From the NCBI GenBank assembly GCA_037954235.1, contig JBBMOA010000007.1, positions 27,080,957 through 27,144,956 on the forward strand: a stretch of DNA of 64,000 nt. The letters are read 5' to 3'. The position numbers and the translations under genes are program-made. This document shows, one piece after another, positions 1-11,400 of this stretch. The stretch's first letter is position 1. Each line of letters starts with the position of its first letter. The stretch is from Aulostomus chinensis. Taxonomy: Eukaryota > Chordata > Actinopteri > Syngnathiformes > Aulostomidae. Below the pieces are notes generated by a model, which ran no database searches, had not been told where the DNA came from, and saw only the letters and a program-made list of their open reading frames with translations.

Positions 1-977
1 TATGTTTCATTTCGATGGTTAGATTTGGAGCCGTTTGGAGGCCACGGTTGCTGAAGTTGTGCGATGCTTGCCGCATGCATCACACGTTGGTTTCTGCTCA
101 CAAGTTAAGCTGTCGTGAACAACGCGGCGCGATCCCTCATGGCGTTGTTCTTCTCTACAAAGCTGCATGCCGAGAAGAAACGAGAGAGCCATTTTTTTTG
201 TGCTGTAATGTGAAAAATACTATTTTGATGGTCTCACATACAAAGCACAACCTGATGCTCACGCTGATTCATTTCTTTTCACTCGATTTAAATAAAAAAC
301 AAAAAAAAAGAAATCCAAGATTCCTATTCAGAGGCTGGAGCCAGTCTAAACAAGCTTACTGATGTTATGACACCCACTTGTCAGTGTTCCCATCAACTTC
401 CTCCCAACATCATTCCCTGCCTTTCTGTTCTGTTTCATGTTGAGAAAACAGGCCGCGTTAAATCAACCAGGAGGAAGGAGTTCCTCGTCAGTCTGAAACA
501 AACCGTTGCAGAAGATAATAAGGAAATACCTGTCTGGCCCTGCCCCTCTGGTGCTCATTCTATGTGACAGTGCTACAATTAAACCAACCTCAGTGCTTAA
601 CTTCAGTATCCTGGGAGAGAAAAAAATAAAACAGAAAAGCCTTCAAACAAACGCAGACATCTGTGCATCTTCTTATCTGTAAAATCACAGGAACGAAGCC
701 CAGATCAACTCTGTGGAAGTGAGAGGGTCAATTATTCCTCTTTTGACTCAAAAGCAATTGAATGATTCAGCATCATAAACTCTTAGCTCAAAGAGGATGG
801 TAGCGTGGTGCTGCACCGTGACCATTCTGTGGGCTTTAATGAGCGCTGGAGCCTCCATGATCATAAACGGGGCGGCTTTGATGCCTCATTGAAAGGGCCT
901 CTCCAACAGGTCTGAAGGGGGCTCCTCCTTTGTAAAAACAATTCATAATTCTCTTGATCTAAAAGCCTGATTGGTGA

Positions 978-1002
978 GGAGAAGAAGAAGAAGAAGAAGA
1001 AA
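978..1002. repeat. (GAA)n microsatellite
   Basis: About eight GAA units. Confidence 0.9.
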
Positions 1003-1393
1003 AAAGACAGGTTACTTTCTTTCTTTCAACTCCTCAAGCAGGTTTTTAAAAATCAAAAAGTGAATTTGCCTGGAGGGTCCATCTAATACCAGGCTTTCAT
1101 GAGGAAAGTGTACAATTACACCTCATCCTCCCCACACACCAGCCCCCGCAAGGAGAAAGAAAAGTACACTTAGTTTATTAAAGTCATGTCTCCATGTTTA
1201 GAGCAGAACAATCAGCGTAGCAACTGAAAGCTGTCAAATGCAGTCTAGTCTCGTTTTGTCTCGGTGATAACATGGAAAAGTGCATGGAGCCGAGTGGGAA
1301 CACTCACTGGGAGCTGTTGGACTGCTCCTAGAAAAATGCTGCAAAACCTCCAATTGGATGTTGAAGTGCAATTAAGCCTTCAATACTGCAACT

Positions 1394-1593
1394 GAGGGCG
1401 GCGTGGCTCAGAGGGTCGCTGGTTCGATCCTCACTTCCCCCGATGTCCAGGTGTCCTTGAGCAAGACACTGAGCCCTTAATTGCTGACCCGTCCACGGTG
1501 AACCCCGCCTCTCGCCCAGTGTCAGCTGGGATAGGCTCAAGCCCCTCCCGCCTGACCCTTAATGGAGAAGCGGTACAGAAAATGGATGGATGG
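1394..1593 (+). mobile_element. tRNA-derived SINE, internally deleted, with 11-bp TSD
   Basis: The 5' end has a Pol III A-box-like TGGCTCAGAGG and B-box-like GGTTCGATCC, then a body and a tail ending AATGGATGGATGG. Compared with the copy at 53014, about 25 bp between the boxes are missing. The perfect duplication ATACTGCAACT flanks it (1383-1393 and 1594-1604), the signature of LINE-driven insertion. Confidence 0.8.
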
Positions 1594-2168
1594 ATACTGC
1601 AACTAATCAGATGATTGGATTCAAGTTTATTAGAAAATGCTTTGTGTAACGTCTTATCCATCCACACAAACGGAGACATTGAGTCAGGTTCATTTATAGA
1701 GCAGCGAACGCGACTGAAATTACGGATCCTTTTCTGCCAAAAGATTTAAGTGCCATCAAGGCATTATGGATTCAGCAGGTTTTCAACATCATAAAATCAG
1801 GTTAGTTTCATTGCAGGAAATGAGTTTATTATGTGAAAGAAGGAGAAGACTCGTAGCAAGGAAGCTGAACAATGAGCAGCAGGCAGTGTTACATTAGCGA
1901 ACGGCGGCTTTTAAAAAAGGGTCGTATTTTTGGAGCAATGCTTACATCTCATGACTCATTCAACAGCGTTCGCACTGTCTTAGAGTGAAACGGTCTTAAA
2001 TCTTCTCTGTAACTGTATAACCTAAATTATTCAATGCACAAATCCATGATTCTGGCGTTTAGCATGATGTCACTGGGACTTTCTGCACCCCTCGTTTTGA
2101 CTGTCCTCCATTCTGTCTCCATTCTATTTGTAGTTTCCTTTTTTAAAAAGCAAACTCTCGATTCAGTT

Positions 2169-2176
2169 TTAAGACT
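2169..2176 (-). promoter_or_regulatory. distal miR-499 8-mer match
   Basis: The + strand TTAAGACT lies 3.35 kb past the stop. It is relevant only if a long 3' UTR isoform is made. Confidence 0.35.
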
Positions 2177-3048
2177 CGTCGAAGAGTAATCGTTAAACCC
2201 TCCCAGCTCTCCTCCTCCATGCAACACATTCTAAGAATTGTTTCCAACTCTGAAACGTTATCCATTGCTAATGCCTTATAGTGAGCTAGCGGCCAGGAGC
2301 TGAGAGTACGTGGAGTATACGGATCGAGCTGGTCCATGTGTTAATGATCCCCTGTTCTTTGTTAAGGTGCTGAAAGCTTTACACACACACTCTGCCGTAC
2401 ACACGCAGAAACAATCTGTCAATTTGCAAACAGCTAAATGTTCATCCTTCAGAAGAAAAGGGAAATGTAAATTATGATGACTTATTTAACGAGATCAGCA
2501 TGGCAGCAGCACAAGCGTGATTTCAAACGCCCCTCCCAACCGAAGGCTGTAGCACAGCACATACACACAAAGGAGTGTGTGACAAAGTTTGCGGCGCCCC
2601 TCGCTGGGTGACGCTACAGTTGATTTGGGAATTACAATTAGATTTATGATGTGGCTGCATATGGCTGAGCTCTCTGTTTCCCTCTCTCAAATGCTGGATT
2701 GGCTGCAGCGAGCACCGGCGCCGTGGCGTATACACCACAGCACAGTCAGAATGTGCGGCATTACCTCACACACACAATGGAACAATAGGGCACATTTACT
2801 GTAATGGGCCACCAAAATATAAAGAAGTGGAATAGCTCAGCTTTGGAAACAGAAAGCCTTGTGTTGGAAGTTATTAGATCTCTGGAAAGTAGGAGCACTT
2901 TTTAATGGAGTAAAGGAAAAACAATCAGCAGCACCACCTGCAACTGTTGCTCCACACGTAGAACACAACAGCAATGGAAGTTTGTATCACAAAAATACAT
3001 GGACAGCAAAGATGAAGTGACAAACTTGTAAAAATCTCATGTTTTTAC

Positions 3049-3062
3049 TTTTTATTTATTTA
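3049..3062 (-). terminator. sox6: candidate sox6 poly(A) signals (three overlapping AATAAA)
   Basis: On the minus strand AATAAATAAATAAAAAG is followed about 20 nt later by TTTTTACAAGTTTGT, a U/GU-rich downstream element. The position is 2.5 kb after the stop. This rests on motifs only, and other AATAAA occurrences exist upstream and downstream. Confidence 0.4.
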
Positions 3063-3082
3063 TTCTTTTTTATTATTTTTTT

Positions 3083-3090
3083 TGATTGTC
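3083..3090 (-). promoter_or_regulatory. miR-219 seed match, 8-mer
   Basis: The + strand TGATTGTC means the UTR reads GACAATCA, a full 8-mer for miR-219-5p. It sits just before the triple AATAAA run at 3049-3062, so it would be near the 3' end of the mRNA. Confidence 0.5.
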
Positions 3091-4171
3091 TTTCTCACCA
3101 AGTTGTACTGACACTTTTTAGAGCCAAAGCTGGCTAATAAATACAATGAAATGTTAAAACGCACAATTGAATTTCAAATACAATACTTATCACAAAAATG
3201 TCTGTGACCAGGAAACGTGTGTTTTAGCTTCTGCAGGTCACAGCTGACAAAGAGCATGAGGTTTGAAACAGATCAGAGGTGATGTCGCCCGTTTAGGCTG
3301 CGCTGGAGCTGGGCCGACAAAACGTTCTTAAATAAATGAAACGCTTCGTAAGAAATGGCAATTTTACTTGCGCCTGGCATGCGCAAGGCTTCCCGGAGAG
3401 TCTAAACGTGATCTTTGACTGTTCTAATTTATCATGTTGAAAAAGCAAACAACAACTTCACATCAGTCAATAATAAAAAATAATGTAGAATTTATATCCA
3501 GTGCTTAGGATGTATATGACATGAACAGAAATGTCTATGCATGAGGCGAGCAGTAGTTTTCCTGTAATGCGAGCAAAAAACCAATGTTCAGTCCCAGCTT
3601 GTGAAGCTTTTCCAAGTACAAAACTGCCAGACACGGTCGTGAAAAAGAAACAGGACGTAAAAAGAAACAGCTAAACAGATGTCACAGGAGTTGAAATTGG
3701 AAAGATGCTCAAATTACAGAGAGACAAAGAAAAAAAAATATGATGTGTCATAAGAAAAAGAATGTGACATTTGAGTAAAAGGAAAAAGTGTGCACACCCA
3801 GCATGGTGCCGCACCAAAACAAACAAACTTGTGTGCTCTAACTGGGGTGTTCCACTACTTATGCACCATTCTTCTGTTAATAATTTATTCATCTTCAAAA
3901 TATACATGCGACGTAGAAAAAGTGTTTTTTTTCCTTTATTTTATTTTTTGAAATAACAGACCTATTAAACCCATGTTTGCAACTATATAAATTATTTTAA
4001 AAACACAAGTTTGGTGTAACTTTCCCATGTGATACCGAGAACATTAAAAAATATATCAAACACGCTAATAAAAACAAAGTAAAATACAGTGAAGGGATCC
4101 AGAATACTCTCATCCTACAGTAGGGTCATGCTGGGACTTCTCCCCGATGTACCGATGAATGAAATACACTT

Positions 4172-4179
4172 TTAAGACT
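4172..4179 (-). promoter_or_regulatory. miR-499 seed match, 8-mer
   Basis: The + strand TTAAGACTT (one base longer than the 8-mer) means pairing could extend over miR-499-5p nucleotides 1-9. Confidence 0.65.
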
Positions 4180-4519
4180 TAGGGATTCTTAAAGTGTCTG
4201 AGCAGATATTAAACCAAACGTCTACGTTACCTTTTGCCTGATGGTGAGAGGAGGATATTTGGTGCCTTTTGACTGAACTGCTCCTGTGCCGAATGAGTGT
4301 TTGGCCTCAAGGAACTATGGGTAATGTGGTTCATGAAAGCACCCGTGCAGTGGAATCTGAAGAATTAACGACTTTGATGCTGCTCTCGTGACAACGTCTC
4401 GATAGCAAAAGGGCTGCCGGGGAGCTGCATAAAGCGTGCGTGAGCGAGCTCAGCCTCTGATGAACCTGCGGTCGCCGAGTAGGAAATTAGCGCACCAGAT
4501 AGAGAAAAAGCTAATTGTG

Positions 4520-4526
4520 TAAGACT
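4520..4526 (-). promoter_or_regulatory. miR-499 seed match, 7-mer-m8 with extra pairing
   Basis: The + strand TAAGACTT is followed five bases on by GCAG, so the UTR could pair with the seed plus the GCAG block of miR-499-5p across a small bulge. It is 18 nt from the next site, within the range at which adjacent sites act cooperatively. Confidence 0.55.
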
Positions 4527-4544
4527 TTTCTGCAGCATTGGAGG

Positions 4545-4552
4545 TTAAGACT
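4545..4552 (-). promoter_or_regulatory. miR-499 seed match, 8-mer
   Basis: The + strand TTAAGACT means the UTR reads AGTCTTAA, a full 8-mer site for miR-499-5p. Confidence 0.65.
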
Positions 4553-4604
4553 ACAACATCCCGAGTGAATGTGAATGTAGGTTTGGCACATTTGATGTAA
4601 ATCT

Positions 4605-4605
<1 letters not shown>

Positions 4606-4642
<37 letters not shown>
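4606..4642. repeat. (AAT)n microsatellite
   Basis: About twelve units, inside the probable sox6 3' UTR. Confidence 0.9.
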
Positions 4643-4643
<1 letters not shown>

Positions 4644-4873
4644 TAATGTGTTATAAGGGATTTTGCTCCCTTTATTTCGTTGACAGTCTGTAAAGTCCTA
4701 CCACTCTTTTTGTATGAAAAAACTAAACAAAACAAAACAAAAAAACACATTCACAAGCTGGCACATCATACCTGAGCTGGGATATAAAAAAAAAAAAAAA
4801 ACAGTTATGTCATGTAAGCAGTTTGTCAGAAAAAAAAAAGATGTAGATGCACTGTATTTGTAAGAAATGAAAG

Positions 4874-4880
4874 TAAGACT
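4874..4880 (-). promoter_or_regulatory. miR-499 seed match, 7-mer-m8
   Basis: The + strand TAAGACT means the UTR reads AGTCTTA, complementary to miR-499-5p nucleotides 2-8. Confidence 0.55.
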
Positions 4881-5057
4881 ATAAGATTACAAGAGCTAGG
4901 ATTTATATTAAAACTTCTCAAACTTCAAGTTCTGACAGTCCAGAGTTTGTACAGGCAGTGACCTGTCAGACAAAAATGTCTATTGAACCAAAAAAAAAAA
5001 AAAAACCCCACAAAAAGTAAATACATAATGATAAAAACTAGATCACTCCTTAAACAT

Positions 5058-5064
5058 TTAAGAC
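5058..5064 (-). promoter_or_regulatory. miR-499 seed match, 7-mer-A1
   Basis: The + strand TTAAGAC means the UTR reads GTCTTAA, pairing with miR-499 (and miR-208) nucleotides 2-7 with an A opposite position 1. It lies about 460 nt after the stop. Confidence 0.5.
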
Positions 5065-5166
5065 CAAATAGCTGTTGAAGACCAATTCCTGATGCTTCAC
5101 AATCCATGCATGCTCTTTACAAACCACACAGCAATGTGTTCGTCGCTCATTTGTTCGCTGTCCCAT

Positions 5167-5210
5167 TCTCTCTCTCACTCTCTCTCTCGCTCTCTCTCTC
5201 TCTCGCTCTC
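5167..5210. repeat. (CT)n interrupted microsatellite
   Basis: CT repeat with CA and CG interruptions. It reads as GA in the sox6 3' UTR. Confidence 0.9.
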
Positions 5211-5236
5211 ATCCGACTCTTATTCGCTCCCGTTAA

Positions 5237-5243
5237 GATTGTC
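5237..5243 (-). promoter_or_regulatory. miR-219 seed match, 7-mer-m8
   Basis: The + strand GATTGTC means the UTR reads GACAATC, complementary to miR-219-5p nucleotides 2-8. miR-219 is known to repress Sox6 in oligodendrocyte differentiation. Confidence 0.5.
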
Positions 5244-5526
5244 AAAGTTCGTTTTCGACTGAACGTCTATTCTGAATGTCAGCTCAGACTGCGTTCTCGT
5301 GTCATCATCTCCGTGAGGATACTGTCCACGAGCGGTCTCCGAGCATCTCCGCTGAGTTTGAATCCTGTCTGGGCATGCTCAGTGCACGACTCAGCACGCA
5401 CCAGAAGGTATGCCTGAAGGTCTCTGTAATAAAATGTGTTCTTAAAAAGTGTCTCTGAGTATAACAGGAGGTTTTTATATTTTTCCTTTTTTTATTTTAT
5501 TTTTTTTATTGACACCCTGAGTGCAT

Positions 5527-5869
5527 TCAGTTGGCACTGATGTCCTCCCGTGTCTCGTGGTCGCTGCTATAGTCTGACTTGGGCTCATCCTCAAAATCCT
5601 CATACATGTCCATGTCATCGTCTCCGTTGGTGGGGTCACTAGGCAGATCCAAGGTTCCGACCCCACCGCCGTTGCTGCCTCCGCCAGGCTCTGACTTCAC
5701 CCCGTACGTGCTCTGAATGACGGGGATGGTCGGCTCTGGGCTGGCTGAGTTGCTAGAGCAGTCTGAGGTCAGGTGTGGGGACGGTGTGGCTGTTGTTGCC
5801 ATGGTTATGGCGCCTGGATAGACTCCTACACCACCTGCACTGTTTCCGAGAGGAATTGCTGGTTGAGGG
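5527..5869 (-). CDS. sox6: sox6 terminal coding exon (acidic C-terminus, stop)
   Basis: This 343-nt coding part starts with one base completing Gly517. It then reads PQPAIPLGNSAGGVGVYPG, AITMATTATPSPHLTSDCS, SASPEPTIPVIQSTYGVK, and an acidic end DDDMDMYEDFEDEPKSDYSS finishing ISAN and TGA at 5527-5529. The acceptor is TTTCTTTCTTCCAG|CCC. VYPGAITMATT, PVIQSTYG and the DM.MYED..D.PKSDYSS end are diagnostic of SOX6. A Gly-rich insertion (GGGSNGGGVG) differs from mammals. VKSE (around residue 575) is a candidate SUMO consensus. An internal ATG reads in frame but is not a separate gene. Confidence 0.97.
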
Positions 5870-8283
5870 CTGGAAGAAAGAAAGTAGAATGGAGGTCAAA
5901 CATGACGTAGAGTTGACAGGTGAAAAAAACAAGTCAAAAGTACAGGAAGGAAATTTTCTTTTTGGAAACATCAAGCAGCTGATCGCATTCAGCCTTACTT
6001 TGAATACTGTGAGACAGTTTTAGCGTCAGCTAATGTACTGAAGTAGATGCAGGCGGCCCTGATTCTCAAACCATTTAAAGTTTTTCAGCCTTGGTGAATT
6101 TCTTTTTTCCTGCGGTCTTTAATCTCGTACCGTTTTAAAAAACTTTAAATTCAGCTCAGCAAGATGAAAATGCAGCTTGTATGTTTTCAGCACAACCTGG
6201 GCGACTTTGCTGCTGTTGTGACATGATGTCATGTATAAAGTAAAGTGATAATACCATGTAACCAAGAGAAGGCTCTTCATCAGTCACAAAAAAAAACACC
6301 TCTGTCCAATAATACATCTGTTACAGAAATCCTGAGTGTCAGATTCCTGCGCTCCCCGTGATGATGATTCAGTTCTCATCAGGGCCAGCAGGTTCTGACA
6401 CAGCAGCTCACAGCAGCAGCATCTAATAACCTGTTGAGATATACCTGTAGATGGCCCTGTGGCTCCTCAAATGAGCCGCATCACGCTGGGAAATAGCTGT
6501 CACTTTTCTCACCAAACACTTTTCCCCTCTTCTGTCTCCTGGAACAATTACTGCCATACACTCTGACAGACTCATTTTCACATTAAACGCTGTAAAACAA
6601 CACTGGTTTCGCTATACGGAACGTGCCAAAAAGCTGGCTGTGCACGCTGACTGGCTCCCAGAAACAATTTAGTTCAGCTTTGATTGAAAGTCCAGGCTTG
6701 TAGAATCATAGGTTTCTTTCTGCAGTTGCTTGACCACACACAGTAAATGCAACTTTCAGCCTGCCTCGCTCCCAAACATCTGCTTACATTTCATATTCCA
6801 CTATGTCTGTCTGTGTCCAATTTCACTGCCCGCAAGCGCTCAGCATTGTCCTAATTTAATAAATGACAAGCTATTAAAAAGCGCTCCTATTCAAAGCTGT
6901 GGCCTCTGGTAAATCCATCTAAAACACGGGCCACTGTGATGGCTTTAAACACATCCATGGCTGGATCCTATTAAGACAATGCCACTGTTTTTCCCTTCGC
7001 TGCACTGATTTCACTCTGAAGGCTTTTGCAGATAGAAGTTCAGGAGATTCCAAGAAGAAGTTCGTCATAAAATGTTCATAAACGCTGATTGCCCTGCCAC
7101 AAACCTCTTAACAAATGGACACAGTTACGACATTTCTTTCCTCCTTCTAGACTGAGGCGCACGCAGTAAAAGGAATAAGACCTCAAATAAAGAGCAAACA
7201 TGCACTTGCATTCAAGCAAGCACTCAAAGAATCTTTGAAAGTGTCCTTGATCAGGAACTAAAGCCCTGACATGATCCGCAGCTCACGACCCCAAATGCAG
7301 TACGTACAACATTCTACTTACTGTACTTTCCCCACGAAGACGGAAAAATGCTGCGGGATATACGGAAGTCTGTATCGATTTAATCACATTTACCTCTCAC
7401 TGACTTATGAAGCTGCTGACATGTAAAGTAGCTACGTAGCTCTAAAGGGATCATTTGTAAGTGGCTGAATGATCTCGCGCCTCCCGCGCAAAGGAGCAGC
7501 AGCTCTCCTCCAGTCTCTCTCCACCTGGAGACGGTGACGCCGTGGCGCCACCAGTCCGTCTGCTCTCAGTCCCCAACTTCCTTTCCTTTCTTCTCTGACT
7601 TGAAGACATCTTTTTTTCCACAAGTTTTTGTATGCAGATAGACCGAGTGATATCAAAGGTCAATATTTCTACTTAATGTGTGTGAGTTCTCCTCATATAT
7701 GTCCTCAGAAGCCTTTGTGGTATTTTTGCTCTCCTAAAAGGTTTCATTTACAAAAACACAACAGCACGCTACAGAGAGAAAGGCTAAAGTGACCTGCTGA
7801 GATTTTGGGACGCCTGTTAATGAATATAGATTTTTGCAATTGTAATAAAACATTTTCACCTGTAAAATGAATAAAAACTGCAACTTATTTCATTTTATTT
7901 GCATTTGGGATCTTATTCTATCTTTACGTTGAACATTCAGTATAATCTTAATTATTTGTCAACCATTTGATTTTAAATCTTGTTGCATAATGCCGGCCCT
8001 TCATCATGGAGTTATGAATTATGGGGGAAAAAAAAACATTTTGGACTGTAAAATGCAGGAAATTACGAATAAAAGGCAGTGACTATATTTTTCTTTGTCC
8101 AGGGACCGTGGTATGAGCAGGACGCCCATCGGGTGAATTAAACCCCAGTAATGAACACCTTGTCTTCTAGATTAGTGAGCGCAGAGCTATCATCATCTCT
8201 ATCTGGTAACATCAGAGTGAAGAACTTTGCATTAAATCAGACAAACCTATTTTCTAAGGTTCTCTCCTGGAGAGGCTACTCAC
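5870..8283 (-). other. sox6: sox6 last intron (2.4 kb)
   Basis: No exon was seen. Sequence at 6740-6980 has a balanced, motif-rich composition with an AATTTAATAAATGAC core. It could be a conserved non-coding element, but I cannot test this. Confidence 0.65.
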
Positions 8284-8497
8284 CCCACAAAGAACTGCCT
8301 CATCTCCTGGCGTCGTGACCGCATCATCTGCTTGTACTCGCCGATACGCAGCTTCTTGCCATCGATGATGCAGGTTCTCTTTGGCCGTGGCTTGTACTTG
8401 TAGTTGGGATACTTCTCCAAGTGGATCTTACTTAAGCGGGCCTGCTCCTCGTAGTAGGGCTGCTTCTCCTGGTTGGTCATAGCTTTCCAGCGAGAGC
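8284..8497 (-). CDS. sox6: sox6 coding exon: HMG box, C-terminal half and basic tail
   Basis: This 214-nt exon (phase 1 in, 2 out) starts SRWKAMTNQEKQPYYEEQ, continues ARLSKIHLEKYPNYKYKPRP and KRTCIIDGKKLRIGEY, and ends MRSRRQEMRQFFV. It contains HMG helix 3 and the bipartite-like nuclear localisation and basic tail (YKPRPKR). The SKIHLEKYPNY stretch distinguishes SOX6 from SOX5 (SKQHLEKYPDY). The acceptor is CTCTCTCCAG|GCTCTCG and the donor GTGGG|GTGAGTAG. Mammalian SOX6 has FFTVG where this gene has FFVG, so one Thr is missing. Confidence 0.97.
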
Positions 8498-11400
8498 CTG
8501 GAGAGAGACGACGATTCAGATTCAGTTTATTTGTCGCGTCTCAATCACAGTCAAGTAGACAAAAGAAAGACAGAGAGCAGAAAAAATCTCAGCTCCTGCC
8601 TGGCGTGTAGAAGCTCAAAGACATTGATATATCATAGAATCACCGGAATGACAAAACAGTGAAAGAAAGAAACAATTAAATAAGATGTGACAACTGAGGA
8701 GATTTTAGAGAGTGACTTCATTTCTAGACTAGAGAGACCAAAAGGCTTGGACAAGCTTTTTGACAGCTGTACTAGTTAAGTCCTAAATTTCTTTAATTCC
8801 AGCTGATCATTAATGTAGTCCTACAGAAGAAAGCTCCTCTAAGGTGGGCTTCCTGGGCGTGGACATTTTCAAGCTTTTCTCCTTAACTGAGGTTACCAAA
8901 ATGACTAAAATTAGGGATTGGATCATACTCTCTCCTCCCTGAGTAAGAATGATAAAGTGTGTGCTTGATATTTTCCATGCTAAGAGGGTCTTTTGAACAA
9001 GTGGACAGGACCATTACCGCAGGAACGCAGCACATCTGCGAGGCGCTCTGACAACTGATTATACACACTCCGCCTCGCTCTCTGTTTATCGAGGTTTATC
9101 ACAAACCAGTCTTGGACATTTGTGACACAGGAAACAGTGAGGAGTCTTCTATTTTTTTTAAAGCCTGCCACCCACTTCCACAAGTCCAGCTGTGTTATTA
9201 TTTTGGAGACACATGAATTGTACACATGCAGCCGTATAAACATACATGATTAGGCACTCTAAATTTTTCTTCCCTCACAGGCTTTTATACTTTACTGTAA
9301 ATTTCCCTCCTGCTTACCCTTTATGTCGACTTTACCAGCATTAGACAAATGATTGAACTCCTTTTATTGATTTTAAGATTCAGTCAGTGACACAATTGGA
9401 GTATTTTTTGAATTTTTTTTTTAAAGCAGAAAAAGATGCACCCTGTGAATGCAGGAAGCATTTTCTCGGGATACAAAATGCTCCTTTATTTTGAGTGTGT
9501 TAAAGCTCCAAGCCAGGAACAACCAGGAAAAAGCGATTTGTTCACGTAGCTGAGGAGCAGCATTTACATTCACAAACCCTGGAGCTGAGAGCAGCTCTGC
9601 GCCACACAGGGGAAGTCTTCAGGGCACCTCACCAACAAGCGCTCTGCTCAGGGTCTTGTGAATGGCTATCTGTGTGGAGGTGGTTAATTTCGAACTGAAT
9701 GCATCCATCACACTAGTCAAGCTAACACACTGAAGCTCAGAGTGTGAAGTGTCTGAGGTTGAGAAACACACTGGTCCTTATAGTCTGAGGCCTGCTGGTA
9801 GGAAACCCCGTGAAGCGTAGCATATAGAACCAGAGCAACCTAATGAGCAGAGATTCTGACCAAAATAACGTCTCCCATTTAGAACCATCAGCTGCATCCT
9901 GATATCAGACGAGGGCCGCGCTCTTCTCATTTGTTGTCCCACTAACCAGTGAAAATGCATCCAGTAGCAGAAATGAGGAGGCAGGAAGAAAAAAAAAAAA
10001 AAAAAAAGGGTGAGGAAACGCCGACGTGCCTCCTGCACCTCAGGGGAGACATGAGAGTTCATCTATGAAGTAGAAATCAACATTTGAGGGTTCGCAGGAG
10101 GGGGAGAGGGATTTGTAGGATTATTTTACGCTGTGATTTCGGATCAAATATGTCAAAAGTCCCATGATGTACAATATATTTGTCATTTTGAGATCTTACA
10201 CTGAACACAAGGTTTGACTTGACCAGATAGAAATATAGCAAATGAATAAGAATAATGATGAAACCAGGCCTAATAATACAAAACCATTAAATGATGTCCT
10301 TCTGATGCTGTAAATCACGGTTAATGCTGTTTTCTTTACTGTGAGTGTAAATGCAGTATTTAAAGAAGTTGTGTTTCAATAATTTGATCGGGCAGCAGAG
10401 TGCTAACTTAGCACAGGATATTAATCTGATGCTGGTCATGCACCGAATGGCTGAATGTTAGCAATACAGAAATCAATGTGTGATATATTTATTCAAAATC
10501 TTAAATAATATTCAGTTAGGGGGGATCTCAGTATCATTATATATTTTTGTGGTTAAATTAGAAAAAGCAGCTCCCCGTTATGTTTCAGTTTCGGGCATCC
10601 AAACCGTCTAAATATGATCCTTCTACTGGCTTTATGCATCTCCTCTCCTCCGGCCCATCAGGTTGTTGAAGTTCTCCTCAGAGACGAAACCCTTCCACAG
10701 CTCACCTTGCATGTATCTATTTTTAGGTATACGTAATTTCTGACTTTACCCATTTTACAGTACTTGTATTTGTTCTCTTGGTAATGGCGACTCGTCCCTC
10801 ATTTACAACCATTTGTAAGTCTCTGGTGCGCCACTTTAGCATGTCCCATTTGGTAACGCTGCGGCCAACAGCTAGTTAGCGTAGCTTAGCTTAGCTTAGC
10901 AAAAACATTGGATAAATAGGTGTGTCTGACAGGGGGGGAGAAAAATCCACCTATCAGCACCTCTAAAGCTCCCTCATTAACATGTAACGTCTGCGGAAAA
11001 ACCCCAGGCAGTTCAAAGTTTGAGGGGTGTTTTTTTGTCTGACTATTTCTTGGCTGCTGGGCTTCCTGGCATGAAGCAGGCTAGCGGTTTCCCCATTTAC
11101 AGCTTTTGCGCTAAGCTTTGAAAATTGCCTTCTGGCTTCAGTTACATATTACAGACACACTGCTGGTATCACTGCTCTCATCTGATCCTCAACATGAGAG
11201 TACAAGTGGATTTCACACACTCTGGACTTTTTTTTATTTTTAAATTTATGTTGAATTTTATTTTCCTGTTCTTAATCATCTGTTGATAATCCTTCTTTTT
11301 TAAATAAAATGCATAAATAAAATACCTTGAATGAAAAAAAAGAGTAAGTAAGTATTTCCAGGTATATCTGTCTAAATTCTTGTTTTAAAAAAGTCTCATT

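Larger units (their letters stand above)
1..3039. other. 3' flank or distal UTR of sox6, no gene recognised
   Basis: No coding exon is supported. It holds a SINE insertion (1394-1593), a (GAA)n tract (978-1002) and a distal miR-499 8-mer. A motif-rich stretch at 780-930 has an AATGAGCGCTGGAGCC core and is of unknown role. Confidence 0.5.
3040..5526 (-). other. sox6: sox6 3' untranslated region (3' end uncertain)
   Basis: This is non-coding sequence directly after the stop. It holds a dense set of microRNA seed matches, which argues that at least 4170-5526 is transcribed UTR. AATAAA (TTTATT on +) occurs at 5489-5512 only about 20 nt past the stop, in A-rich DNA, at 3932-3950, 3878-3883, and as a triple run around 3049-3062 followed by U/GU-rich sequence. 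The last is my preferred poly(A) site, but mammalian SOX6 UTRs run to several kb, so a longer form reaching 2169 is possible. It also contains (AAT)n, CT-rich and homopolymer tracts. Confidence 0.55.

Noticed and set aside
5489..5512. AATAAA about 20 nt after the stop codon as the main poly(A) signal
   Set aside because: It lies in an A/T homopolymer, and the dense microRNA sites further on imply a longer UTR.
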